Source: Scleroderma bovista
Taxonomy: Eukaryota > Basidiomycota > Agaricomycetes > Boletales > Sclerodermataceae
Length of the DNA: 64,000 nucleotides
Direction: 5' to 3'
Assembly: GCA_037178675.1 (NCBI GenBank)
Contig: JAYMGJ010000244.1
Location: forward strand, 123,700-187,699
The position numbers and the translations under genes were made by a program. Below the pieces are notes generated by a model that saw nothing but the letters and a program-made list of their open reading frames with translations, ran no database searches and was not told the DNA's origin. Positions 1 to 12,550 of the stretch are shown here, one piece after another. How positions within the stretch are numbered: position 1 is the first letter of the stretch; each line of letters starts with the position of its first letter.

Positions 1-1108
1 CAAGCCTCGTATACCATTTATGTTTGCAGACAGGCTTGCATATGCCGTGAAGGGATGCAGTTCGTACAGATGTCGATGAACTTGGATGCTTTGGAGGGCG
101 TGCACACAGGCAGGTGCACCCCATGGATAAACAATCTTGCTAACGACTCACTATACCTATACCTGACGTTTATACTGCACACTAATCTGGTCGTTTCTAT
201 CGCTGCTCGAGTACTCCCTGTATCCCGCTTAACTGTTGAATGTATGAGTGGAAAGAGGTCGTCACATGCTGGAAGTGGACTATTTTTTCGATACTAGTAT
301 TTGCACTCTCACCATGCCCAGTCAATGCTGCAAACCACAATGACAATGAACTGAACTATATTCCAGCCTCGGCGATATGTCCTGATTTGAACTTCGAAAC
401 AGAACATGACCCCACATCGATGTCGTCTTTCCCTATCAACTGCTATCGAGGCGACCTGGAGGCATCCGCGAGGCCGATACCAGTCACAGCTTGGACATGT
501 TGTACCATATGGGTGACGGTTTTGCCATTTCATTACATCGCTCCGTCTGCCCTCAGAGGACTTGATCTTTATGATCCAAGCTGGCACGCGGGTTCGCAGG
601 ACTGAGCGCGACGATGACCAGGCAAGCCATCTCGTACTATCCAACCAAATCTGTGGTGCTTACCTCGGGTGATTCAGTGTTCATCATAGACGGCCACCAA
701 TAAATGTGGATGCGGCATGTCTGCGAGGGCGTTCATTTTGTGTCGCACATGCTGTTCATTCAAGCTGCCCTGTGTAGACCAGCCGCTCGATTCTCGTGCT
801 TTGGTCGTCTCCGTATTGGCTACCCCTGACGCGATGCGTATAACCCCTTCCCTCGTGCACACTTCTCCGGCTTCATGGTCAAACACGCTCCTTCATACCA
901 CCCCTACATATATACTGCGCACCAGCCTCGGTCGTCTGGATATACATCTCCCATCCGCTGCTGGTCAATTTGACGGTGCACGTCCTGGTCGACGCCGACC
1001 ACCTCTCTGGCTACTTTGGCATTGCACCTCCCACGATCATCATACACAGACTAGCCTGTATGTTGCATTCCTTCTCTAGCCTACTGCGGGCTCATTCTCT
1101 GAACAGCC
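1..1108. other. No gene supported
   Basis: Short overlapping open frames occur on both strands, but none has a recognisable motif, codon continuity across plausible introns, or a length above about 120 codons. The right end is the 5' flank of the Ser/Pro-rich gene at 1109. Confidence 0.5.
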
Positions 1109-3010
1109 ATGCGTCGCTTTCTAGGTTCAAAGGCCGCATCTGACAAGGGAAAGCAACGCCAACGGGATCCAGAGAACCAAACCCACGACTCCTACGATAT
1201 ACCTGCACCCATGTCCACCCCCATGGAAGTTGTTGCAGAGAGAGGAGTCACTTCCTTGGTACATGATGACCAGGAAAGTTCCCAACCGCTCTCCAGCAGC
1301 TCAACACTTGTACCTCCCTCGCCGTCGGGATCTGCGAGGAAGCAACTTCCGCCTGGAATTCGAGTGCCAACACACCCATACCCTTATTGGCACAACCACA
1401 CTCCCTCTTCTTCTCAAAGCAGTCTCGAGTCGCCAGTGACACCTTCGCATGTATCTTGGCTCAGTGGGTCCGCTACTAATCCAGCAGGCCCGTCGACACC
1501 GCCAGGAGCGTCGACTTCCTCCGCACCCTCACCTGCCCCTGGACGCTCATCACCTAATCTATTCTTTCCACCCCCACCACCAACAACTCCTCCCGCTAAT
1601 GCTGGCAGGTCCAAGCTAATACCGATGAAGAGCTCCCACTCGCTCCGTGTGCCAGGGCAGGAGTTCCAGTTTGGGCAGCTTTCCCCCATCGTGGAACAGG
1701 ATTATATGTCCCCTGAGAAACGACCTGTCTCATTGCCTAGCTCAAGTCATGAGGGCCTAGGAACGAGGTCCAGCACAACTCATACCATGATGACGCCCGT
1801 CAGCCCTTCTGCTGTAACGCCAGTGAGTCCGCTGCCTATGAACCCCGTTTTTTCCCTAGCGGGTGGATCGGTTCCGATCCCTCCTGGTCCTTCCTATGGT
1901 GGACTTGTCCCGTTCGTCAAGCGAAAGGACGAGGAAGGCGGGGACTCCCCTCGTAAGTGTGATTCTTAGGCAACGTAGCCTCTTCTTTAACATGTCCAAT
2001 TTTCTCCAGGACCGTCGCCAGTCTTCTCCAACTTCATAACCAGACCTCTGAATCGCTCAATTAGTTTATCATCTACAAGAACACACCAGTCTAGTGGTTC
2101 TGTTTCGACTCCTCCTGTAATTCCACCGCTTGATCTTCGGCCCGCGTTTCCTGGCCCATTCTTGCCAACCACCACTCCTACGTCGCTCCGAGGATATATT
2201 GATGGGTTTAGCGACAGAGAATCCAACTCAGATCGTCGTGAGAGCTTTGCCACAGCCAAGACAGGTAATAGGGAGAGCCGTTATTCGGGCACCCAGCAAG
2301 AACATTTCGTGGATGCCGAGAGCGGTCCCAAGACTCCAGGCAGCTCTCAGGAGTCTTCCCAAAGTAGCCGACAGTGTCAACCACAGCCACCGCCACCTGC
2401 GCATCTTCCTCCGACGACCTCATGCCCACCACCATCTCCACAACAGGGTGTGCAGCACCAGTCCTCTCACCGGCCCACAGCGCCGAGCTTGCATTCTCTT
2501 ACTTCTGCATCTTCCTCGTTCATAGTTAAGCGCTTTGCTGATTCGGAGCTTTACCTCGGATCTGCCGTAGAGCGCGACAATGCACGCAAGGCCGGGCAAC
2601 GATGGGCACCCCGAGCGGGACGTGGTGACATTATACAGGTGTTATTTTGGATTGGATTTATCGCACCGTGGTGCTGGCTCATTGGAGGATGGATCATTGA
2701 ACCACGGCCGCCGGCCGCTTATGCTTCTCGTGCACATGGCGGGGGGCTCCTCCCACTCTGGACCGGAAGGGGCACGAATGTGCAGAGAATAGATTCAGTA
2801 AAGATGCAACATGGATACCCGTTTATCGCGCCCTCCGTGACGAGCTTGACGCCAGTGTCGTACTCGCGTGTCGTGCTTACGCCGAAACCACTCAATCCTC
2901 CGAAGAATCCGTGGGTCCGTCGCTGCAGGATTGCAGCAGTGACGAGCGGGGTGATTATTATCGTTGCATTTGTGATTACACTCATTGTCGTTGGTAGAAA
3001 TTCGGGTTAA
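1109..3010 (+). CDS. Ser/Pro-rich protein with C-terminal membrane segments
   Basis: Two exons, 1109-1952 and 2010-3010, are joined by a 57-nt intron (GTAAGT...CAG) and give 614 aa. Residues 1 to about 490 are very rich in Ser, Pro and Thr, with repeated PVSP/TPVSP motifs, and look disordered. The last ~120 residues are different: an aromatic hydrophobic stretch (VLFWIGFIAPWCWLIGGWII) follows a basic RWAPRAGRGD segment, and a second membrane helix (VTSGVIIIVAFVITLIVVG) lies just before the C-terminus. I remember this C-terminal layout from conserved basidiomycete proteins of unknown function, probably membrane anchored with a long cytosolic phospho-rich tail. No enzyme motif is visible. The start is the first ATG of the open frame. 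Confidence 0.72.
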
Positions 3011-3878
3011 TGAGTACCTTCATCGCTGGCGATGGATGGACACCACGATGTTTAGGCTTGTACCCCACGTATTGCATTGAAACAATCCCTTAACGCAGGC
3101 GAGGAGGGTGAGGACATGTTAGTAGCATCATATATTTCACCGCCAGCCGAAAGTCACGTTCTATGTAAGTAACCTATTGTCGCAATCTCTGGACAGCATC
3201 AGCATTGTTTGGCTACATTCGAACTCTAAGCAAAAGTGCTCATCGTCCCCGTAAGTCTCAGCAGCTCCGACGTATAGTTATACTTCTCGAACCTTACGGA
3301 CGCTGATGGGGCCTTAGATATTCGTACTCTCTAACCCGGACTGGCTGACAGAATCGTTCTCAAATGGGAGACCTATATACAGACGAGTCTGTCATTGACC
3401 AGTAGCTGACTTACACTATAAGATATTCATGCACATTAGCATATACTTATTCTCTTGCAATAACCTCCCCTTTATCCTTTGTCCATGAATAAGACCATAT
3501 TATCATTCTATTTTACTTGTCTGGAAAATATGTATATGGTAAATATGCGATACACATCCCCACTCCTTCTAAAATCTCTATCACATACCATTTCAATTAA
3601 TCTTCCCTCTCTTTCTTCGTTTCCCCCTCAGCGGGCTGGCGAGTTACTTATATCTGTCTGTACCTTAGCAAAGAATGGTAATGTGAAATACACAATGTCT
3701 AATCCTAATCTGAATAGTACAATAAGAAAAGATAAGATGGTCCTTTTAGGTCTCCGATACAGCGATTATGCAGAGCTAGACTTGTCAGTTGCTACATACT
3801 AATATTGCCGCTTTTCCAAGATGAAATGAAAAATGAAAAATGTGATATGAAAATAGGAGGCGGGATCGGATTCAAGAA
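3011..3878. other. AT-rich intergenic stretch
   Basis: I see no supported gene. The part around 3420-3800 is AT-rich and contains one open frame (3479-3802) without any motif. The left end probably holds the 3' untranslated region of the preceding gene. Confidence 0.45.
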
Positions 3879-4263
3879 TCACGGGGATTTTGGGGGAAGA
3901 TGCGATTGGTGGTTGTAATTTTTTCTCTTGTATGGTGTGACCACTAAACGTTGGTGAAGGAGGTGCCTCTCACGCATATGGCGAACGAAATTGTGTCTCG
4001 AAAGTGTCTTCCCGCAGCCTGACCACTCGCAAGTAATGAGTCCCGAGCGTGTCAAATTAACAATACCGTGCATATCATGGAAATGAGCAGGCACAGTGGT
4101 ACAGCTGAGGGACTCCTTGCAATGACCCCCGAGGGAGTCGGGGTATTGACATGGTCGGTAAAAGTCGCAGATGTGATTCTACATTGAATGAGAGTGACAA
4201 TCCTGGGCGGAAAATAAAACATACCTTGAGGCGGGTATAAGTGTCCCCTACAGCGCCATCCAA
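3879..4263 (-). CDS. Small C2H2-like zinc finger protein, 5' end unresolved
   Basis: The terminal exon (4178-3879) encodes a finger-like motif, CEWSGCGKTLSRHNFVRHMR followed by ERHL: a C-x4-C pair, then His-x4-His after 11 residues. This resembles the degenerate C2H2 fingers common in Agaricomycete regulators. Upstream in the same exon lie a short Cys/His-rich stretch (CDFYRPCQYP...GHC) and a basic C-terminal tail. A GTATGT...TAG intron of 46 nt (4224-4179) joins this exon in frame to at least 13 codons upstream (to 4263), but no convincing ATG exon was found; a repeat array begins shortly beyond. It could be a 5'-truncated relic. DNA binding is inferred from the finger only. Confidence 0.4.
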
Positions 4264-4432
4264 CGAGTAGGCATGGCTAGCATCATGTAATTTTTGATTT
4301 GAATAAAGTAGTGCATGGGAGAAACATAACCCACGGGTTGGCGGGACCGTTGTAGTGAAGCATTGGTTTCAGAGGAGCGACGCTCAGGATGCCAGGTCCA
4401 ACCGTTCAACTTGGATGAGCATGGCTGGATTT

Positions 4433-5135
4433 TAAACGAATCACCGGACTGCTAGGCATTTGGATAGGGAGTACTATGGCAGCGTAAGGTGACCCTGACT
4501 GTGTGATCCCACAACCTCGGACCAGCAATATTAAACTCTGGATAGGGAGTGTGGCAGCGGCATAAATGGCCCTGACTGCGTCAGCTATAATGCGGCCAAT
4601 ACTAGCTGATCCCACAACCTCGGACCAACAGTATTAAACTTTGGATCGGGAGCATGGCAGCGTAAGTGGCGACTGCCATGTCAGTTGCAATGCGGCCAGT
4701 ACTAGCTGATCCCACAACCCCGTACCGATGGCAGTGTAAGTCACTACCCCTGACTATGTCAGTTACAATGAGGGCCTACGAGGCCAGTACTATGTAGCTG
4801 ATCCCACAACCACATACCGGCGGTATTAAAATTCGGGGGGTATGGCAGTGTAAGTGGCCCTGACTGTGTTAGTTACAATGAGGCCAGTATCCCACAACCT
4901 CGGACCAACAATACTAAACTTTGGATTGGGAGTATGGCAGCGTGGCAAGTGGCCCTGATTGTGTCAGTTACAATGCAGCCAGCACTAGCTGATCCCACAA
5001 CCTCGTACCAGCAATATTAAACTTCGGATAGGGGGTATGGCAGCGTCAGTAGCCCTGACTACGTCAAACTGTTATAATGCGGCCAACAGCTGATCCACAA
5101 CCTCGGACCAGCAATACTAAACTTTGGAGGGACAA
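4433..5135. repeat. Minisatellite, about 7 degenerate units of ~90-104 bp
   Basis: A tandem array whose units share the core TGATCCCACAACCTCGGACC, then ...TATTAAACTTTGGAT...GGGAGTATGGCAGCG and CCCTGACT..GTCAGTTACAATG.GGCCAG. Core starts fall near 4505, 4608, 4709, 4801, 4889, 4993 and 5094, with a partial unit at each end. Units differ by substitutions and small indels; the third is shortened. The array lies in the 3' flank of set1, between it and the small zinc finger gene. Confidence 0.88.
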
Positions 5136-5413
5136 ACCACGACTGTGACATATGACGGTGGGTGATGGTGAGCCGAAGTTGGAGAGGGTCCGAGCTGCAG
5201 ACTGACGCGGTTAATTTGTGAGTTTGTATAACCTCCATTCACTGTCAGCAAATGCCGAATTTTTGAATTACATAATGAGCAATGTAGGTGTGGTCAGACA
5301 ATACTGCAACAAGTTCAGTGATACATAGCGTTCTCGATAGCGAATGAGGGGTATGCTAAGATGTCAAAGAAAGACGAAGGATAGCGTGACGATGTGAAAC
5401 GGCACCGATATTT

Positions 5414-8400
5414 CTAGTTAAGATAACCACGGCACTTAACCGAACCGCATAAGCATGGAATTTTGTCCTGTTCAATAGGGAAATGATAATCTGGAGGCAT
5501 ACATGTGAGCTGACGTGGGGAAAGCCAACCGTCGTGGACACTTGCCATAGGTTATTTCATCTCCAAGTTCGATATCTTGCTTGGCGTAAATAACGATTTT
5601 CTTTTCCCCACTGATCGTTATGATTTTTGCCGTGCAGTTAGGATCGCAGGAATGGTTTATCAACCGCCTGCGGCCGGTCGCTAAGTTGCGTTGCAATCAG
5701 ACACCACGAAGAGAAAAAACCCACCCTAGATTGCCTTTCTTTGTGGCATCGACCACAAGGTCCTCGTCGATACGGAAGAGATAACTGCTCCCGATGCCCT
5801 GTCGCTCATATACCTTCTCCCGTTTGTCCGCCACTTGGGCACGGATGATCTCGCCCACGTACTCGATAACCATTTCACCACGAGCAATGCGCTCCATGGC
5901 GTACAAGCCCCAGTCGTGGATGGGGGAACGAGCAAAGCGGAGGTGCTTCTTCCGAGTCTGGAGTTGGTTGAACTTGAGCGTGAGTTCTGCTGCCGCTGTC
6001 TCCCCTTTCGAAAGCGCAACGGCTCGTTGCACCTGGTTAATCTCTTCCAGTCCTTGTGCGCGGCGCCGGGCATTGGCACGGTTGGATCGAGAAGAAACGA
6101 CAGGTTGAGGGGTAGGCTTTGTTGGGGCCACAGGCTCCACATTGGCGGAACGCAAGGAGTACTGCGCAACGTAAGCAGACTTTTCCGCATGAGAGATCTT
6201 GTAGTAGCCCTCCGTACGGGCGGATCCGGTGATGTGTTTACGAAAGGGCGGTACAGCATCTGAGAGAGCTGAAGGTAACCTGGGCTGCACTATTTCTCCA
6301 GAAATTGCCAGCCGAGCAAAATACAGGTCCTCGTCGTCATCGCAGATCCCCTCTTCCCAGGGATCCGGAGGCCGCTTAGGCAATGGAAGGTCTACGATCG
6401 GAGTCAATGATCTGGAGTCTGGCTCTAACGTTAACAGATCAACGGTTGCAGTGGGACCATATTCCAAGGTTTCCGACAAGAGGACTTCTTCGATGACTTC
6501 TTCGGCGATAACCTTCTTCTTTGGAAGTTTCTTCTTGAGCACGGTTTTTTTCGGAGATGTGTTGCCCTCCAAAACGGTGTCCTGCTTGACCTTCTTCTTG
6601 ACAGGTGCTTCGACCTCCTCAGCCTCCTCAGAGAGAAGTCGCTTCCGGGCTTCAATCAAAACGGACTCATCGTCCGATTCGACGTTTGCACTAAGGGTCT
6701 CCTGTTGAATGACTTCGAACTCCTTCTTGCGCTTCTTCTTAGGATGCGCCACGGGAGCAGGTTCGACAGCAGCTGTAGGTTGTACATCGGTGATCGTCGG
6801 CATCTCGTCTTGAACCTCGGGGACCGTAGCCTTGACTTCCTCCTCCTCCCGACCCCTTTTCCCTGGTTTGCGAAATGACAAGCCCTTTAGACCACGCTTT
6901 TCGACCGGCTTTGACTCTACCACAGCATCAACACCCTCCTTCACTTTTGCATCCGCAACCTTCGTCTTCTCTTCCGCTACCAGCTTCCGTAGCCCTGCAG
7001 CGACCATACGTTCAGTAATATCCTTTTCCAAAAGGGATTTGAGTTCCTGTACGATCGTCTGTCCCGCATGGTGAATTGCTTCTTCACTCGTCCAAGTTGC
7101 TTTCGGTGCAGGCTGAGGGGCAGGTTGAGATGGCGGCGGACACGTCGTGAACGAAACTGAATGATGCATCAACGTACGACTACCCGAGTTTAACACCATC
7201 GCTGCCCGTCGCGCTGAATCGGGAGTTTTGAATGTGACATACCACGATGCACGGTCCCGCAATACGGTGTCAACCTTAAAATCCTGAAAAAACGCCCTCA
7301 CATCGTCCTCACGGACAGAACCCATCGCACCACTGCCAAGGTGAAGTCGAACATGGTCAAATCCATTCTTTGCCAGCTCCTCCATGACGGATGAACTTGG
7401 GGCTTCACGCTGGGGTTGGTAGCGGGCTCCGGGACGGCGTGATATCGGGGAAGGTGATCGGGAACGTGGTGAACGAGACCGGGCGTAACTTCGTGAGTGG
7501 TAAGACGGTCGTTCACGAGTGTGTACTGGCGTGGAGGAAGATGAATGAGTGGATGACGGGGCTGGTTCGTGAAGACTGGGAAACCGATCGTTGAAGGAAT
7601 TGTTCATACGCGCCTTGAATACCAGTGGGGGCGGCGGTCTCTTGGCTCTGGAATGGTTTGAAGGCGAGGAACGCCCATTTAAAAGTGGTATATGAGACGG
7701 TCGAGGGGGAAGGGCATGATTCGTTCGCCGATTCGAGTTTGATGCAGGAGTTTGACTAGAATTCGGGGTGGAGGTGGAAGCTATTTGGGGAGCCTTAGCT
7801 TCTCTTTCCTTTCTCCGCTTCTCTTCTCGCTCACGCTTCTTCCGCTCGTCCAATTCCCTTAGCACCGCTTTTAGCCTTCCTCTCTGACCATCGAACACAA
7901 TTCGCAACTCCTCGCCCTCCACTGCCCCAACCACAACACTAAGCTTCTTCCCGTTGGCTTTCTCCACGCATTGCTTTGCCTCCTCGTGGTTTTGATACCG
8001 GATAAATACAATTCCCAGCGCCATCCCCGTTTCCATATCGATTTGAGACTCGAATGATACTATTTTTCCATGCCTAGCGAATGCTTGTTTGATATACTGC
8101 GTCGGGGTTAGAGGCGAGATATTCGTGACAAGTACAGCTGTAGGAGGAGGAGGTCCAGTAGAGTTTTGGTCATACTGAATGACGTAAGCCAGAAGGAGAC
8201 GAGGTTGTTGGTATGCCTACGTACCTCGTATTTGACCTCGTAAAACGATTCTCTCCCGGAACGACGTCCACAACCGGGTGCCTTCCGAGGATCTTTGCAC
8301 TCAGGCTCACGTTCGCCTTCGATTACCTCGCCATCGAACCTAGTGATGATTTCCTTCCCCTTCCCCTTTCCCGTAATCCGTGGCTGTGATCCTTCCTTCT

Positions 8401-9498
8401 GTGATGCGCGGATCTTCTCAAGGAGTGCGCGCATGCGTCCATCTCTGTCCTTGTCAGTAATGGGATCATAAATAACCTTGAAGTTGCGACCTGGGGGATA
8501 TTCTGATCGTGAGGGAGGCCACGATGGCAGAGGTGGTAGCGAGTAGACATTGGGTTGCGGAGGTTTCGATGTTGATGGTACGGGTTGTGGAGTATGCGGT
8601 GGTCTAGGCGGAGAATTGGGCCGTGATGACTCTGAAGAGGGAAGGGGGTTTAATGTACGGGGTAATTCTGGTGGTGGTGAAGCAGGGCGTGGGGGCGAGA
8701 GAGAAGGTTCATGATCCTCAGCAGGTGGTGGGGGCAGCGAAGGTTCCGGCTCTGGTGCGGGCGGCGGTGATGGTAGTCTCGAGATCGGTGGAGGTGGGTT
8801 GGAAGGCGGTGGGGGTGAGATGGGTAGTGGTTGAGGCGGTGGCGAACGAGGCGGCGGAGGAGGCGGCGGAGATTGAGGTGGTGGTGGTGGTGGTGTATCG
8901 GAAGGAGGTGGGGCAGTCGGAGGGGGCGGTGGGGGAGGTTCCGTAGATGGCGGCGGCGGCGGTGGTCGAGATTCTGTTAACGAAGTGCGCCGATTATTCG
9001 TCAAGGAGAACTTGACCGGTTGATGCGGTCGTACACCGTCTGCTACGGTAGGGGGCTTGCTCGTAGTAGGGGATGGAAATATATCGTGAGAAGGGGACGA
9101 AGGCCGAGGCTGCAGAGCGTGTCCATGAGCCAACAGGGACACCTTGAGGAGCTTCTAAGTTGAAAAAAGGCACTTACACTTGAACTTCGCCATCCTACAT
9201 CAGCTTGCTTGCCCTTTTGCGATGTTCTTGATGCCGTGGGTGTGTTGAGGACAGGAGACACAGCGGGCGGAGGAGAAGCCAAGCCATTCGAGAGAGGTTT
9301 GGTGGACGAATGGCTTCTAGGTTGGGTTGGAACCCCATTGACCAAACTCCGTGGACCAGTTGGGGGTGGTGCACCGATTTTGCTGGTGGATGTCCCGGGT
9401 GAGGTTGATGTCGAGGGGGTGGATGAGGACGTAGACGAGCTAGCAGGCAAGGAGCTAAGAAGCGCCCGTGGTCCCCGTGGGGGCGCCTTGCCGGACAT
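5414..9498 (-). CDS. set1: Histone H3K4 methyltransferase, COMPASS catalytic subunit
   Basis: Five exons (9498-9178, 9109-8225, 8174-5725, 5667-5546, 5490-5414) encode 1284 aa. A low-complexity N-terminus with a very long polyproline tract (about 165-250) and the Set1-type motif NFKVIYDP precedes an RNA recognition motif (about 415-490), a second RRM-like domain (666-745), an acidic/basic linker, the N-SET region ([20 protein letters not shown], from 1009) and the SET domain (1143 to the end). SET hallmarks are [20 protein letters not shown] and EYVGEI; the post-SET cysteines CLCGSVKC end at the usual CRGYLN. The product transfers methyl groups to histone H3 lysine 4 in the nucleus. The last intron uses a GC donor. 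No other complete Set1 subunit is in the window. Confidence 0.95.
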
Positions 9499-12400
9499 CT
9501 AGTCTAGGTACGTAGGGAGAGGCAACAAGGAAAAGCAACAATGTTCTCGTCGCCGAGGACGGCGGCGGCGGGGAAGCCAGAGTGTACACAGCGACAGAGC
9601 GTCAGACGACGTTGTAACGGACAAATACGACAGGCGACAAACAACGCCAGCTCACAGCAGACACTAACTTACACACTGTCCTCGTCAGTGCCCGCCATAA
9701 GCAAGGGCGTGGAGCGCTCATTGTTCTCGATGTTACGGTCAACCATATCGGCAAGCTGATGTCGAGCGAAAAAAGGACACCATCTGGCCAGCGAGGTGAT
9801 GGTGTATTCGATGTGTTGAACACACTTGATGCATGCTACGATACACTGACGTTCAAGAGTCCTAGTCATCGATTTACATTCATGGCCTCAGTCGTGACTA
9901 CAGGCAGGATTCGAGGCATGGACGTTTGTTTCGTAGTCACCTTCGCCATCAAACCGACGAAGAACGATCGACTTCCATCGGCTCACTGATCTGCATGTGG
10001 AAGTTGGTTCCTGCAGCCCAACCTCCAACGAGTACTAGTACTACGTGGTTGTTTGCAAAGAGCGGCTGTGTGGAGAAAACCAGCCCCAATATTATAACTT
10101 GTCCACCACCTCGAGCTCACCATTACTTAGGTTTGCACAGCATCCTTGTTGATCATCAATTCCGCCACTAATTCTTTCGCCCTCTTGTGTTTGCTTTTGT
10201 CCGGTTCAGGTTCATTCCTCTGACAGAAGACATCTCATTCTCAGCGATCGCGGGGGTGTCGAGGACCGTCGATCTGTCATGTTAACTTAAACTTTTCGGG
10301 AACTCGGATCTCCATTTAACCTTTAGATAATTGGCTCCAGTCCATTCAATGTTTCAGCCATGTGTGGCGATGGCAACAGTGGATTAAACATTCAGTAGGT
10401 CTACATCAATCCACTGTATTGAAGCCTTATCGTGTGCGCTTGTGAAATGGGTGCACGTTGCATAAACAGGTGTAAGCAAACAATGAAGGGCCGAAAGGAG
10501 GGTCAGTGATAAGGATGCTGCCCGTTACTCAAAGGCCGCAAAGGCGTCGGAAGATGTCTATATTACTGTGGTCCATTTGGTGGTGTCCCCCCTTCTGCCA
10601 AAACCATTTGATCTCCCATGACTGCATTCTTACCTTCCCCATCTTGTAGTCGTCATTGTCGTGAACCCTACCCCCGCTCTCTCGCGCTCGTTTTATTTTC
10701 AGTCGTCCTCGCGTGACATCTGGGTCATTGCTATGCACCAGCTTAGCAGGAGGAGCTTCCCCAAACTGACGGCTCAGCTTCGAGAACCTTCGGCGCTGCA
10801 CTGAAAATGGTGACAACGGCGTCATGGGCTAGAAATGACTCGAGTTGGAGGGTGACAACTCGGTTACAGATGATCGCGCGGGCGTCTGGGTTCTCAGAGC
10901 TGGAGGGCGCCGGCGGTCTTGTGCCTCTGACCATGGAACTGCGGTTGATGGACCATAGCGAAAGAGACTTAATTGCATCTGGCAGCTGACGGAGATCCCA
11001 AATCCTTTTCTCCGATAGCTGGGAGGTACACGGCACAATCGAGGTCATGCTCAAAGCCCACGACAGGAGAGTTGATTCAGGGGTATTAGGTAAGAAACTC
11101 GACACATTGTATTGCATCAACTATGACAGTGCTCTCTGGTAATCCGGGTCTAGCACACCCATAACGCGGCAGCCGGGGGAGTGGCCTTTGATGTAGTGGT
11201 GAACAAGACTCCCGTCGCGGATTGGTTGTGCTAGTCGAAGTTGACGTTGTCCGAGGAAGTGGAGGGAGAGCGTGAAACTTTCTACCGGTGGGGAAATGGG
11301 ACGATGCACTAGACACATGACAGACGATTGACCGCGAACAAGAGGAGTCATGCAGTGGGGATATGTCTACCCAACGATCAGCGTCCCAAGGTGGAAGGAA
11401 CAGCATTCTGTCTTTCGCGTCAGTTACTGTGTCATGCTGTTTTTCATCATTAGCTCTAACCCACGCACCGAAGATAAATAATTACTGCTTGTAACAACGA
11501 ACTTTCGATGCGATCGATCATATAATGCTGGGACAACAACTCTCAGTCCAACCATGGGGACAAACCTACCGTGACCCAAGCGAGCGACAAAGCGGCAGAA
11601 GGCAAACGCTTGGTGCATTACTGACGCTTTTGAACTCACATGTGCCAAAGTAGATTCTCGCAACTCCACCACGGTGCCAAGCAGCTATCAAGGCGCAAAG
11701 GCAGTGCAATGGTACGCCTGCGCATAATTTTGTACAGTCATTCGGGGGTCGATATCATCAGTGATTACATATCTTCTGGCGTATAGTGATCGCAATATAT
11801 CGGATCATATGTCGTCCGTCGTGCGCTCGCACGTAAATCATTTTCGAAGGACTAGAAATGCTGTGGGCATTGCTGGATGTCATGGTTAGGTAGATGAGGG
11901 AAGCTTGTATGCCTTTGTTAAAGGTAAAACATCAATCTGGTAGAACACTTACCAGCAAATAAGTTGGCATATGCCGCTTCCACTCGGTGGGTATATTAGC
12001 TGACATGGAGCAGAGAGATGCCACTCCTGTGACTGATATCCATTGAAAACATGCAAAGGCGAACTCATATCCAGTTTATGTAAACAGTGACGGCGGGTCA
12101 TAACTTGTAACGTGCGGAACTGCGGTCGATCCTGGATTATCGACGTGCGCCTTGCAAGATTTGAGATAGCCAACACATCTAAGAAGAGTCTAGACGCTGA
12201 GGGGTTCTGCAACTTGCCGACACAACAAATGTGAACGCCAAGTTTACTGACATGTTTCTAACCTGAAATCAACCTGCAGCAACAAGCCATGGCAAACGAC
12301 TAAGACTCGTGCAAAGTCGAGAATATTTGCAAACAAGGATGAACATCGCGATTAATGCAAACTATTAGTACACGAAAAAGGTGAAACAAGTACACTGGAA

Positions 12401-12550
12401 CTCGCAATCCTGCAATGATGTGCAACGGTGCGCTGTTAATCGAAGGTTGGGTTGGTTGACGTATTGAAGTGCGTTGGAGTGTGCCAATATGTACGCGTGA
12501 TAGAGCGAACGAAGTCGCATACCACCTAAGTTACGTCCGCTAATTCAACT
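9499..12550. other. Long intergenic stretch, no gene resolved
   Basis: This 3-kb interval contains the 5' flank of set1 and the 3' flank of the oxygenase gene. Minus-strand open frames between 10529 and 11406 (for instance one with the segment HYIKGHSPGCRVMGVLDPDY) may be exons of a gene or relic, but I could not chain them with consistent phase or recognise a family. Between 11424 and 12212 only short motif-free frames are seen. Confidence 0.4.

Noticed and set aside
4203..4224. A 22-nt intron in the small zinc finger gene
   Set aside because: Too short; the acceptor at 4179 gives 46 nt and restores the frame of the finger exon.
5726..6263. Long open frames on both strands within set1
   Set aside because: They are out-of-frame shadows of the N-SET/SET coding sequence.
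9155..9177. A 23-nt intron near the set1 start
   Set aside because: It is too short for a spliceosomal intron; the next acceptor gives a 68-nt intron in phase and was used instead.
10529..11406. Cluster of minus-strand open frames, possible gene
   Set aside because: No phase-consistent chain, start exon or recognised motif could be built, so it is only noted in the intergenic entry.
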